A DNA stretch of 64,000 nt, from assembly GCA_002495685.1 (NCBI GenBank), contig DAGJ01000008.1, positions 1-64,000 on the forward strand, given 5' to 3'. This stretch comes from Methanobrevibacter sp. UBA412. GTDB lineage: Archaea; Methanobacteriota; Methanobacteria; Methanobacteriales; Methanobacteriaceae. Made by a program: the position numbers and the translations under genes. Numbering within the stretch: position 1 is the first letter of the stretch; every line of letters begins with the position of its first letter. Below the pieces are notes generated by a model. It did no database searches. It had not been told where the DNA came from and saw only the letters and a list, made by a program, of their open reading frames with translations. This document shows positions 50,909 to 59,790 of the stretch, in pieces.

Positions 50909-52087
50909 TTAAGCTAAAATTGGTGCTGTAACTGTAGTTAAATATGCTCTTGGATTGTAAGATTTATCTCTTCCAGTAACACCATCATAATCTGCATCAC
51001 AATTAGAACATGTGAGTTCGCTTTCGTATACTCCTTTAGGGTTAATTGTTAATGTGTTATAATGATGACATAAAGGACAATAATTAACGAAAGTTGTTAT
51101 GAACCATTTATATGCATATCCACTATGACCAACTGAAGGTTTAGCTTTAATTGTTATTGTTGGAAGTTCTTCTTCACTGGAATTTCCAGTAGAACTTTCA
51201 TTATCAGTACTTGTTTCACTATTATTTGTTTCTTCTATATTTATAATATTAGAATTTATTGCACTACCATAATGATCAGAATTAAAACTATAGGTAACAT
51301 TATAATTTCCAGCTGCTAAGTTAATTGCTAATTTAGCAATACCGTTAATATCAGTAATAACTTGATATGTTTTACTTAATGAACCTTTACTTAAAGTAAT
51401 GTTAACTATCTGATTTACTAATGCATTTCCATACATATCTGTTAAATTAACAGTGTAACTTGAACCACTTCCAGTAGTTGTGGCTAAATCATTTCCAGAT
51501 AAAGTAATTGGTATTTTTACTTTAATAGGACTAGTTCCATTAATTTCAGAGAAACTATAAGTTGAACTATAATTTCCAGGGTAAAGATTTATTTGAAGTC
51601 TTGCAACTCCTTCAATATCAGTTGTTGCCCAGTAAATTTTACTTGCACCATCTGAGAATCTTGTTAAATTAATTGCAACATGTTGTCCAATAATTGGGGT
51701 ACCATCATCATGGGTTAAGGTTATAGTTAAATTTTCACCTTTTCCATAAGTTGTAGTTAATCCGTTTGAAGAAATGGTCATGTTTAATTTTTTAACAGTG
51801 TCATTTACAGTGTTTGATAATTTACTTTCATTATCTGCTGTTTGACTTAGAACATTACTGTTTGTTTTGCTTTCTATAGTTTGATTACTAATTACTTGAT
51901 TTTTCACATTTTCAGAAGATACTTGTGAAATGTTTGAATTCTCACTATTTATATCTCCGGAATCAGTATTTGATAAAATTGTATTTGTATTATTTATATC
52001 ACTTACATTAGTGGCTGCACATGCACTTAAACTTATAAAGAATAGGCATAGGCTTGCTATGATTAATGCTTTTTTTTGTAACGAAAT
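50909..52087 (-). CDS. Secreted Ig-like-repeat surface protein, apparent ATT start
   Basis: 392 residues: signal peptide (KKALIIASLCLFFISLSACA), Asn/Ser-rich spacer, two Ig-like (BIG/adhesin) repeats (about 105-290) sharing TDI-GxA-LxINL-GNY-TYSF, and a C-terminal domain with CPLCHH and CSNCDADYDG, a probable metal site. The first canonical start, GTG 51907, lies after the signal peptide. In frame upstream the only start-like codon before a TGA is ATT 52087, five bases after GAGGTG (52098-52093). An A8 run just inside the gene (52069-52076 region) means that one extra A would instead fuse it to the GTG in GAGGTG. Confidence 0.75.
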   Translation of the reverse strand: MSLQKKALIIASLCLFFISLSACAATNVSDINNTNTILSNTDSGDINSENSNISQVSSENVKNQVISNQTIESKTNSNVLSQTADNESKLSNTVNDTVKKLNMTISSNGLTTTYGKGENLTITLTHDDGTPIIGQHVAINLTRFSDGASKIYWATTDIEGVARLQINLYPGNYSSTYSFSEINGTSPIKVKIPITLSGNDLATTTGSGSSYTVNLTDMYGNALVNQIVNITLSKGSLSKTYQVITDINGIAKLAINLAAGNYNVTYSFNSDHYGSAINSNIINIEETNNSETSTDNESSTGNSSEEELPTITIKAKPSVGHSGYAYKWFITTFVNYCPLCHHYNTLTINPKGVYESELTCSNCDADYDGVTGRDKSYNPRAYLTTVTAPILA

Positions 52088-52098
52088 TTTTTCACCTC

Positions 52099-53170
52099 AA
52101 TTTTGTCACTAAATATTGAATCAAATGTTCTAAAATAAAAAATGATTAAGGATCTCATTTCTTTATTAAATGAAATAGGAAAAAAGTTTTCTTATTTTTT
52201 ATTTTTTTTTCCAAGAATCTTTTTTTTATTATAATGAAATATTTTAATTTTGTATTCACAGATATTTTTTTAAATTTTCCAAGTTTGGTGTGAATGAAAA
52301 TATTTATGAGAACATAATTCGCATAGTGCGCTTAACTAATCCATTAATATTTTTTACTTATAAACCTTTGTTTTTAAAAATTAAGTATTAATTGGTGTTA
52401 TTTTACTTAAAACATTTATAATTGGTGAAAACTTAATTAAATTAACTTTTTTAACTATATTTTACTTAAAATTTTTTTTGATTTACTAAATTTTATTGAA
52501 AATTTATTAGATGCTTTGTGACTCTATTATAGTAAATATCAATTATTTATAAGGTAATGGTTTAAATCTTATTAATTTATCCTTTTTTAATTATATTATA
52601 ATGATTTCTCATGTTTTTATAATGAAATATACTAATCTTATCCTTTTTTAATTTGGATTCATTGGTGGGCATTCTATCAAATTAAATTCTTTTATACTTT
52701 TGTAAGTCATTTTAATTTGTTTTTCAATATTAAATTTTTTAATATATTCTAAAGATTATTGTTGGATTGGGGTCTAAAAGAGTGGAAAATTGTTTTTTTT
52801 ATTAGTTATTAAGATTTTTAAGCTAAGCAAAATTGTACATGAATAATCATGTTAAATACATTTTTTTAATTATTCCAATTTAAGCTAAATTATTAAATTT
52901 AATTAATCTTTGTAAAATCTTAATTTTTAATAGTTAGCTCTTTTAAATTAAAATTTAATTAATATTGGTTTTCAATATATCTTAAATGATCTTGTACTAT
53001 TTTCAAATTGTTCCTATCCTTTTTTTAATGATTTTTTATTTCGGATAAAAATTGGAAATAACTTATGTATTGTTCTAAAAAAGTACATTTTCTTAAAGTA
53101 TAAATTATTATACTTTATAGAACAGAATTTATTATTATAAATAAAATAATTTTTAGATGTTGAGGTTATA
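52099..53170. other. Long AT-rich spacer without genes
   Basis: About 1.07 kb, the largest gene-free stretch in the window. I see no ORF with a ribosome binding site, no tRNA and no strong hairpin. The sequence TATTTTACTTAAAA occurs twice (near 52401 and 52460), and TATA-like runs are scattered. It separates the surface-protein gene from the DUF366 locus and may hold long 5' regions or decayed sequence. Confidence 0.5.
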
Positions 53171-53764
53171 ATGGAAATTACAAATAAACATATTGAAAAA
53201 AAGTTTGCATATGATGGAAGTCAAATTAATCCTTCATGGGCTTTTAAAACATTTGGTGTTAAAGGCTCTTCTATTATTACTTGGAGAGGTGCAATGAATA
53301 TTACACCTAATAATATGAAAGATTTTGCTGATGTTGGATTAGAAATTAAAGGAAATGAAATGGTTCATTTTATGAGTGAATTTTTTGATATTCAACCAGC
53401 TAATATTAGAATGGCTTATATGCGCCAACGATTATTAGTTCTTATATTTAAAGAAGAATTAGCTAAAATGGGTGTTAAATCTACTCGTGATGGTGATGAT
53501 ATTTTTGTTGATGATGCTAAATTAACTGTTTCTATTGCTAGTGTATCTATTAGTTCAATGAAAATACATTTTGCTTTTAATATTAAGGATGAGGGAACAC
53601 CAGATGTTCTTGAAACAATTGGAATTTTTGAACTTAAAAATGAAAATGGTGAATTAGTTTTTAATGAAGATAATTTACTTACTTTTGTAAATAATGTAGT
53701 TAATAGTTTTATTAAAGAGTTACAAACTATTGAATTAGATATTAGTAAAACTGATGTTTTATAA
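53171..53764 (+). CDS. DUF366 family protein
   Basis: 197 residues, soluble. Conserved-looking segments are DGSQINPSWAFKTFGVKGSSI (about 16-36, over 20 residues shown only in part) and MVHFMSEFF, DIFVDDAKLTVSIASVS. DUF366 members are archaeal and of unknown function. Here it is followed by queD and queE on the same strand, which suggests a part in preQ0/archaeosine synthesis, but that is inference. A GAGGTT site precedes the ATG. Confidence 0.8.
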   Translation: MEITNKHIEKKFAYDGSQINPSWAFKTFGVKGSSIITWRGAMNITPNNMKDFADVGLEIKGNEMVHFMSEFFDIQPANIRMAYMRQRLLVLIFKEELAKMGVKSTRDGDDIFVDDAKLTVSIASVSISSMKIHFAFNIKDEGTPDVLETIGIFELKNENGELVFNEDNLLTFVNNVVNSFIKELQTIELDISKTDVL

Positions 53765-53795
53765 AAATTTTAATTTATTTTATGGAGATGATTTT

Positions 53796-54314
53796 ATGAA
53801 GATTTTAATTAATGGGATTAATGCGAATTTAAGATTCTCATCTGCACATTTAATTCCATGTCATGAAACTTGTGGTTTTATTCATGGACATTCTTATTTT
53901 GTGGATGTTGAAATTGAAGGGGAAAGAGCTGGTGAATTTCAATTTGTTGTAGATTTTAAAGATGTTAAAAATTCTTTAAGAAGTATTTGTGATAGTTTAG
54001 ATCATAGATTATTAGTTCCAGTTTTTAATAAGCATATTAGTTTTAAAGATATACCTGATAATGAGAAGAGTGTTGAAAAACTTCAAAAAGAGAAGAATTT
54101 ACAGTTTAAGATAGGTGATAAGGGATATACTATTCCTACTGTGGATTGTGTTTTATTACCTTTACCTACTAGTTCTGCTGAAGATTTAGCTAAATTTTTT
54201 GCAGATAAGTTAAGTGAAGATCTTAAAGATAAAGGTTATGATAATTTATCTTCTCTTTCTGCATGTGTAAATGAAGGTATTGGTCAAGGAGCTTTATATC
54301 AAAAAGAATTTTAA
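53796..54314 (+). CDS. queD: 6-carboxytetrahydropterin synthase (QueD/PTPS family)
   Basis: 172 residues. Zinc ligands are in RFSSAHLIPCHETC and CGFIHGHSYF: the CxxxHGH pattern is typical of QueD. The DHRLLVP segment (about 70-76) and the C-terminal NEGIGQGALY Glu complete the family pattern. The middle insertion (about 85-125) is larger than in bacterial QueD. The start is ATG 53796 behind GGAGATGA; an in-frame ATG 53754 lies inside the DUF366 gene and lacks a site. QueD makes the second intermediate of 7-deazaguanine synthesis. Confidence 0.88.
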   Translation: MKILINGINANLRFSSAHLIPCHETCGFIHGHSYFVDVEIEGERAGEFQFVVDFKDVKNSLRSICDSLDHRLLVPVFNKHISFKDIPDNEKSVEKLQKEKNLQFKIGDKGYTIPTVDCVLLPLPTSSAEDLAKFFADKLSEDLKDKGYDNLSSLSACVNEGIGQGALYQKEF

Positions 54315-54440
54315 TTAAATTTATATTTTTATTATAATAACCTTTATTAATTTTAAAAATCTAAGGTTTAATGGTAGTTTAATTTTTATAAAAAAATTAA
54401 TACTTAATTATTATATATTAATACAATTTATGTGATTTAA

Positions 54441-55139
54441 ATGGATGCACCAATTATCGAGATATTTTCAAGCATACAAGGAGAAGGACTCTTAATTGGG
54501 GAACGACAAATATTTGTACGTTTCGCAGGTTGTAACTTAGACTGCACTTATTGTGACACTAAAAACAGTCAATCTGCTAATGTTGGAACTATAATGTCAG
54601 TTAATCAAGTTTTAGAAAAAATTGAAGAATTAAGTACTCCAGATTTAGGTTCTATATCTTATACTGGAGGAGAACCAATGTTACATGCAGATTTTATATC
54701 TGAAATCATTAAAAAAACAAAAACAAAATCTTTACTTGAAACAAACGGCACACTACCTAACGAATTAACTAAACTTGAAGATTTAGATTGGGCATCAATG
54801 GATATTAAATTACCTGAACATTTTGATAACACATGGTCTGATAATATTTTAGAAAATGAAATTTCATTTATAAAATTATTAATAGAACAAGATACAAAAT
54901 TATATTGTAAGTTAGTTGTACTACCTTCCACAAAAATAAGTACTGTTGAAAAGGTTTTAAAACATATATCAAGTGAAATACCTGAACATATGGAAATACC
55001 TTTAATAATACAACCTGCAAGCCCCTTAGAATTATGGGAAGGTAACACAGATAAACTATTCCAGTTTTCTGAGGTTGCAGGGAAATATATGAAGGTGTAC
55101 ACTATCCCGCAAATCCATAAATTTCTAAATATAGAATAG
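54441..55139 (+). CDS. queE: 7-carboxy-7-deazaguanine synthase (radical SAM)
   Basis: 232 residues. The radical SAM cluster motif is FAGCNLDCTYCDT (C-x3-C-x2-C, about 28-40), preceded by the EIFSSIQGEGLLIGERQIFVR block of QueE and followed by SYTGGEPMLH. It converts the QueD product to CDG on the way to preQ0. The near-leaderless ATG (TATA-like sequence about 30 bases upstream) suggests its own transcript, 126 bases after queD. Confidence 0.94.
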   Translation: MDAPIIEIFSSIQGEGLLIGERQIFVRFAGCNLDCTYCDTKNSQSANVGTIMSVNQVLEKIEELSTPDLGSISYTGGEPMLHADFISEIIKKTKTKSLLETNGTLPNELTKLEDLDWASMDIKLPEHFDNTWSDNILENEISFIKLLIEQDTKLYCKLVVLPSTKISTVEKVLKHISSEIPEHMEIPLIIQPASPLELWEGNTDKLFQFSEVAGKYMKVYTIPQIHKFLNIE

Positions 55140-55229
55140 TTTGAATAAAGAAAAAAGAAAAGAATATTATTTAATTCAATTTTTTTTATTTAAACAAGAA
55201 CCCAAAATTATTAACCCTTGAGGTGTGAA

Positions 55230-56162
55230 ATGATGAAAGATAACAAATCAACTATAAAAAATCCAATGAGTCGTGGAGATTCATTTGAACATAAAAAAGG
55301 TGCTGTAAAAGAAAAAAATAGTAAAGATGGAGATATTATGGCTCTAGCTAAAAAAGATGTAATATCAATCCCTCCAACTATGTCTATTCAAAAAGCATCT
55401 GAATTAATGATTGCTCATGGATTTAGACGATTACCAATAACTGACCCAGGTTCTGGAAAAATTTTAGGAATAGTTACAGCAATGGATATTTTAGATTTCC
55501 TCGGTGGAGGAAGTAAATTTAATATTATTGAAAAGAAACACAATGATAACTTTTTAGCAGCAATTAATGATCCTATAAGATCAATTATGACATCTGATGT
55601 TGTTACAATGAGTCATAAAGATTCTGTAACTGAAGCTGTTAAAGTAATGTTAGATCATAAAATAGGTTCCATACCTGTTCTTGATGATGAAGAAAAAATT
55701 GTCGGAATCATTACTGAAAGAGATTTCGCATTATCTATGGCAGGTCTTTTAACTGATGAAATAGTTCAAGATGTTATGATAACCGATGTGTTAACAACAA
55801 CACCTGGAACTCCAATTGAAAGTTCTACTAAAATAATGGTTAGAAACAATTTAAGAAGAATCCCTGTAGTATCAGGTGATAAATTAGTAGGAATTATCAC
55901 TTCCACAGATATTCTAAAATTCTTAGGTGATAAAGAAATGTTTTCAAACATGACTTCTAACAGTGGTTTAGATGTATTAAACATGAAAATCAGTGAAATC
56001 ATGCAACCAAACATATCAATTATTGAACCTTTAACTCGCTTAGGTGATTTATGCGATTTATTCAAAGAAAAGAATATTGGTGGTGCTCCTGTAGTAAAAG
56101 ATGATAAATTAGTAGGAATTATCACTGAAAGAGATATTTTAAACACTATATTAAAAGATTAA
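55230..56162 (+). CDS. Four-CBS-domain protein
   Basis: 310 residues with a charged N-terminal 45 residues and four CBS motifs (about 48-100, 113-165, 176-228, 251-305), each ending in a GIVTAMDIL/GIITERD-type segment. Such proteins sense adenine nucleotides or S-adenosylmethionine through CBS pairs; no effector domain is present, so it probably acts by binding a partner. The start is ATG 55230 after GAGGTG; TTG 55218 is inside that site. A similar protein follows 76 bases later. Confidence 0.88.
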   Translation: MMKDNKSTIKNPMSRGDSFEHKKGAVKEKNSKDGDIMALAKKDVISIPPTMSIQKASELMIAHGFRRLPITDPGSGKILGIVTAMDILDFLGGGSKFNIIEKKHNDNFLAAINDPIRSIMTSDVVTMSHKDSVTEAVKVMLDHKIGSIPVLDDEEKIVGIITERDFALSMAGLLTDEIVQDVMITDVLTTTPGTPIESSTKIMVRNNLRRIPVVSGDKLVGIITSTDILKFLGDKEMFSNMTSNSGLDVLNMKISEIMQPNISIIEPLTRLGDLCDLFKEKNIGGAPVVKDDKLVGIITERDILNTILKD

Positions 56163-56238
56163 ATATAAATATAATTTATAAAAAATTTTTAAATTATAAT
56201 ATAAACCTTAAATTTTTATTTAGAAGGAGTAATCTATA

Positions 56239-57060
56239 ATGCAAATTAAAAATTTAATGTCTGAAAATCCAATAACAATTGATAAAAATAAGAATATATG
56301 TGATTGTTTAAGAATCATGTATAAAGATGATTTATCAAGAATTCCTGTAATAAAATCTGTAGAAGGAAATAAAAAAGAACTTGTTGGAATAATTTCAGAA
56401 AAAGATATAGCTAATAAATTAGGTTCATCCAAATATGCGGATGTAGCTATTTCTCATTTTCATGTATCCACAGTAATGGTTAAAGATGTTATTACTGTAG
56501 ATGAAAATGCAGATTCAAATGAAGTTGCAAATATTTTACATGAAAATAATATTGGGGCATTACCTGTAATGTCTGATGATGAATTAGTAGGTATTGTAAC
56601 TAAATCTGATTTCATTAATCTTTGTAAAGGTAAACCATTTGAAAAAATTTCAGTTAAAGATGCAATGACTCAGGATATAATATCCGTTGCAATTAATGAT
56701 CGTTTAGTTCATGCAAGAAGAGTTATAATGGACTCTGGAATTGGTCGTTTACTTGTTAGTGAAGAACATGAACTTGCAGGTATAATTACTAGTAAGGATA
56801 TTGCTAAGGCTTATGTTTCATTCAAAAAACATACACCAGAAAAACATCATCAAGCACAACTTAAAAACTTAGTTGTTGAAGATGTAATGAGTACTAATAT
56901 CCAAAAAGTTTATGAAAACGATTCTATTTCTGAAGTAGCAGAAAAAATGTTAGAAACTGGATTTAATGGTTACCCTGTTTCTAATGAGGATAATGATGTT
57001 GTGGGTATTATAACCCAATCTGATTTATTAAAGATACTTATAGACTTAGAATCTCAATAG
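56239..57060 (+). CDS. Four-CBS-domain protein (paralog of upstream gene)
   Basis: 273 residues, four CBS motifs from the first residue (LMSENPITI, VMVKDVITV, AMTQDIISV, VMSTNIQKV) each followed by a G-I-I/V-T/S-x-x-D element. The absence of an N-terminal extension and the layout suggest it arose with the upstream gene by duplication. An AAGGAGT site precedes the ATG, and a hairpin terminator lies 45 bases after the stop, so the pair may form one unit. Confidence 0.88.
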   Translation: MQIKNLMSENPITIDKNKNICDCLRIMYKDDLSRIPVIKSVEGNKKELVGIISEKDIANKLGSSKYADVAISHFHVSTVMVKDVITVDENADSNEVANILHENNIGALPVMSDDELVGIVTKSDFINLCKGKPFEKISVKDAMTQDIISVAINDRLVHARRVIMDSGIGRLLVSEEHELAGIITSKDIAKAYVSFKKHTPEKHHQAQLKNLVVEDVMSTNIQKVYENDSISEVAEKMLETGFNGYPVSNEDNDVVGIITQSDLLKILIDLESQ

Positions 57061-57105
57061 ATAAAACACATAAAAATCTATTATAAAAAAATTTTTTCAT
57101 ATAAA

Positions 57106-57124
57106 AAGGGGAATTTTTCCCCTT
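57106..57124 (+). terminator. Perfect hairpin after the CBS-protein pair
   Basis: AAGGGGAA-TTT-TTCCCCTT is an 8-bp perfect stem with a 3-base loop, the most G/C-rich element in this spacer, followed by A7 and T7 runs. It lies 45 bases after the stop at 57060 and reads as an intrinsic terminator. Confidence 0.7.
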
Positions 57125-57337
57125 AAAAAAATTTTTTTATAAATAAATACAATTTTAAAATACTTTTTTTTAAATACTTTTCTAAGAAAATCTTTTTTCA
57201 TATTTTTATACTTAAAAAATCATAAAATTAAGTAAAATAATATAATTCTTAATTTATATAATAATAATTATTATTCACTATATTTTTTCATAAAAAACAA
57301 TTATATAATTAATTTATAAAAAAGGGATTGAAATTTT

Positions 57338-58147
57338 TTGCAAAATAAAGTATCATTTTTAGGACCAAATGGAACTTTTACTCATGAAGCAGCATCATCA
57401 ATTAGTGAAAATTTAATCAGTTACTGCAGTATACAATCAGTAATGGAATCAGTTGTTAATGGTGAATGTGATAAGGGAGTAGTTCCAATAGAAAATTCAA
57501 TTGAAGGATCAGTTACACTAACCTTAGACTTATTAGTTCATAAATTCAATTTAATGATTGAAAATGAAATCATAATACCAATCAATCATAATCTCTTAGT
57601 AAATCCGGGTACTCAAATTGAAGATATAAGTGATGTTTACTCTCATTCACAAGCATTAGCACAATGTCAACCATTTCTTGAAAAATTAAATGTGAAAAAA
57701 CATTTCACATTATCAACAGCAGCTGCAGCTAAAAAGGTTGAAGGACATAAAAATTATGCAGCTATAGGAACTTTAACCTCAGGAAAATTATATAATTTAA
57801 AACCTTTAGTTTCTAATGTTCAAGATAATGATACAAATCAAACTAGATTCATAATCTTATCAAAAAAAGATCATATTCCAACAGGGCATGATAAAACTTC
57901 AATAGTTTTCTCATTATATGATGATGCAAGTTCAGGGGCTTTGTATAAAGTTTTAAAAATATTTTCTAATAAAAATATTAATTTATCAAAAATCGAATCT
58001 CGCCCTTCAAAAGAAGGATTAGGAAGTTATATTTTCTTCATTGATTTAGAAGGGCATAGAAAAGATAAAAATATTTTTGACATTTTAAATGAAGTAAAAG
58101 AAAAAACTTCATTCTTTAAAATTTTAGGATCTTATCCTATTTATTAA
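57338..58147 (+). CDS. pheA: Prephenate dehydratase
   Basis: Forms phenylpyruvate for phenylalanine synthesis. It is 269 residues: a catalytic PDT domain (1-180; FLGPNGTFTHEAA, VVPIENSIEGSV, and NDTNQTRFIIL with the catalytic Thr-Arg-Phe) and a C-terminal ACT domain (about 188-265) with the Phe-binding ESRPSKEGLG motif, indicating feedback inhibition. It starts at TTG 57338 after AAAGGGATTG. It is the stand-alone dehydratase, not fused to chorismate mutase. Single gene. Confidence 0.95.
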   Translation: MQNKVSFLGPNGTFTHEAASSISENLISYCSIQSVMESVVNGECDKGVVPIENSIEGSVTLTLDLLVHKFNLMIENEIIIPINHNLLVNPGTQIEDISDVYSHSQALAQCQPFLEKLNVKKHFTLSTAAAAKKVEGHKNYAAIGTLTSGKLYNLKPLVSNVQDNDTNQTRFIILSKKDHIPTGHDKTSIVFSLYDDASSGALYKVLKIFSNKNINLSKIESRPSKEGLGSYIFFIDLEGHRKDKNIFDILNEVKEKTSFFKILGSYPIY

Positions 58148-58333
58148 AAATCTGTTTTTCACTCTTTTTAGAAAATTTTCTTTAGTTAATTTTATTAAAT
58201 ATAAAGTACAAATTTATTTAGTATAATGGAAAATTATTTAAAGAAATTTTGTTATGAAAAATAATAAAATTTTATAGTATAAAGATAAATTTTTAAAGCT
58301 TATTATTAAAAAAAATGGGGAGGGAAAAAGGGC

Positions 58334-59038
58334 ATGAATCAAGATAAAGAAAAATTATTAATGATTTTAAATAATCTTGAACAAGATTATCGTTCTGGTA
58401 ATATTTCTCAAGAAAAATATGATTATTTATCTGAACAGTATAATCGTAAACTTGAAGCTATTAATGTTTCAGAAAGAATAAGAACTATGCAAGGTCGACC
58501 AAATGATGATTCCTCAACCAACTCATTACAAGAATCTATTGATAAAGATAATGAAGAAGATCAAGAATTAATTGAAAAGTTCATTGTTAAAACTAATAAA
58601 CCTAAGAAAAAGAGTAAGCCCTTAGGTAATGGTGCTATAATTGCTATTGCTACTTTATGTTTAATTGTGGCTTTTGGAACTGGTATTGGTTTTGGAGTTT
58701 TCAATTTTGATTTTAATGGTAATGCAGTGTCTATGTTTGGACAAGCTTCTATTTCTGATTCTGCTTTCCCTGTGGTGGTTGCAAACACTACCCCGAATAC
58801 TACTAATATAACTAGTACTTCTGATAATTATAATCAAAGTAGTTATATAAGTTCAGATACTAGTGATTCTGATAGTAGTTCATCATCTTCTGATACTACA
58901 GATTCTGGAAGTACTGATGGTTCTAGTGATTCTGGTAGTTCTGGTTCTGGTGGATCTGATAGTGGAGGTTCTGGTTCTGGTGGATCTGATAGTGGAGGTT
59001 CTGGTTCTGGTGGATCTAATTCTAATGATGGTGGTTAA
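58334..59038 (+). CDS. SHOCT-like membrane protein with Ser/Gly-rich external tail
   Basis: 234 residues, function unrecognised. The N-terminal 55 residues contain a helical LEQDYRSGNISQEKYDYLSE segment resembling short SHOCT-type domains. One transmembrane helix spans about 97-119. The C-terminal 100 residues are Ser/Asp/Thr/Gly-rich and end in two and a half copies of SGSGGSDSGG, encoded by a 30-base tandem repeat. The cytoplasmic-domain plus exposed-linker layout suggests a surface anchor. A GGGAAAAAGGGC site precedes the ATG. Confidence 0.75.
   Translation: MNQDKEKLLMILNNLEQDYRSGNISQEKYDYLSEQYNRKLEAINVSERIRTMQGRPNDDSSTNSLQESIDKDNEEDQELIEKFIVKTNKPKKKSKPLGNGAIIAIATLCLIVAFGTGIGFGVFNFDFNGNAVSMFGQASISDSAFPVVVANTTPNTTNITSTSDNYNQSSYISSDTSDSDSSSSSSDTTDSGSTDGSSDSGSSGSGGSDSGGSGSGGSDSGGSGSGGSNSNDGG
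58940..59019 (+). repeat. 30-base tandem repeat, about 2.6 copies
   Basis: TCTGGTTCTGGTGGATCTGA and the ten bases after it repeat at 58940-58969 and 58970-58999 identically, with a third, partial copy from 59000 that diverges after GGATCT. It encodes SGSGGSDSGG and can vary in copy number by slippage without changing frame. Confidence 0.85.
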
Positions 59039-59172
59039 CCGAAAATAAATTAAATTCTAAAAATTTTTTTTTAGGATAAAATTTTTTAGGAAAAATCATG
59101 GATATGTGTAATTTAGAAAACGAGGGATTATTTTTTTTTTAATGATTTAAGAAGATTAATGGTGACAATTAT

Positions 59173-59715
59173 ATGAAAAAATATTATTATTTTATAGGGA
59201 TTTTAGTAGTGTTACTTGTTATATCTGTATCTGGTTGTATAGGGGATAATTCAAACAATACTAATTCAACTAGGGTTCAATCTTTAACAGAGAATGGTGT
59301 AACATTAGAATTCCCATCTACTTGGATTAAAGCAGATGCTCAGGATAATGCTTCTGTTCTTGCTGTTGCAGATCCAAATTCTAAAGATCAACAAGGGTTC
59401 AGTGATACTAATGTTAATGTTGAAAAGAAAGCTGTTTCTTCTTCATTAGAAACTGATTTTAATTCAACTTACACTCAATTATCAAAAAATTCAGATTACC
59501 AAATTTTATCTCAAGGTAATGTTACTGCAGGATCATATAAAGGTTTAGAATCAATTTACACTTCTAATGTTAATGGTACTACAAAGATGCACAAGGCTGT
59601 TTGGATTGAAAATGGGGATAATGTTTATGTAATTTTATGCAGTGCTCCTCAAAATAAATTTGATTCTCAAGCTCGTATCTTTGATTTTATTATAAGTAAT
59701 TTTAAGTTTAGCTAA
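59173..59715 (+). CDS. PsbP-like secreted lipoprotein
   Basis: 180 residues. Signal peptide about 1-20 with the lipobox VSGC (Cys22), an Asn/Ser-rich linker, then a PsbP-like domain (NGVTLEFPSTWIKADA, LSKNSDYQILSQGNVTAGSYKGLE, ending ARIFDFIISNFKF). This family is common on the surface of Methanobacteriales; its role is unknown. A GGTGAC site precedes the ATG. It is downstream of another surface protein gene but separated by 134 bases. Confidence 0.82.
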   Translation: MKKYYYFIGILVVLLVISVSGCIGDNSNNTNSTRVQSLTENGVTLEFPSTWIKADAQDNASVLAVADPNSKDQQGFSDTNVNVEKKAVSSSLETDFNSTYTQLSKNSDYQILSQGNVTAGSYKGLESIYTSNVNGTTKMHKAVWIENGDNVYVILCSAPQNKFDSQARIFDFIISNFKFS

Positions 59716-59790
59716 AAATAGTGTTAACTTTTAAAATTTTACTTTTTTTTAAATTTTTTTTAATAATGAATTAATGGTGGTTATTTTTTT

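Noticed and set aside
52301..53100. Possible CRISPR-like or tandem repeat array in the long spacer
   Set aside because: Only a 14-base AT-rich sequence occurs twice, with no regular spacing; consistent with chance.
57338..57340. pheA TTG start as another non-canonical initiation case
   Set aside because: TTG is an ordinary alternative start in archaea and a GGGATTG site is present, so it is not comparable to the ATT cases.
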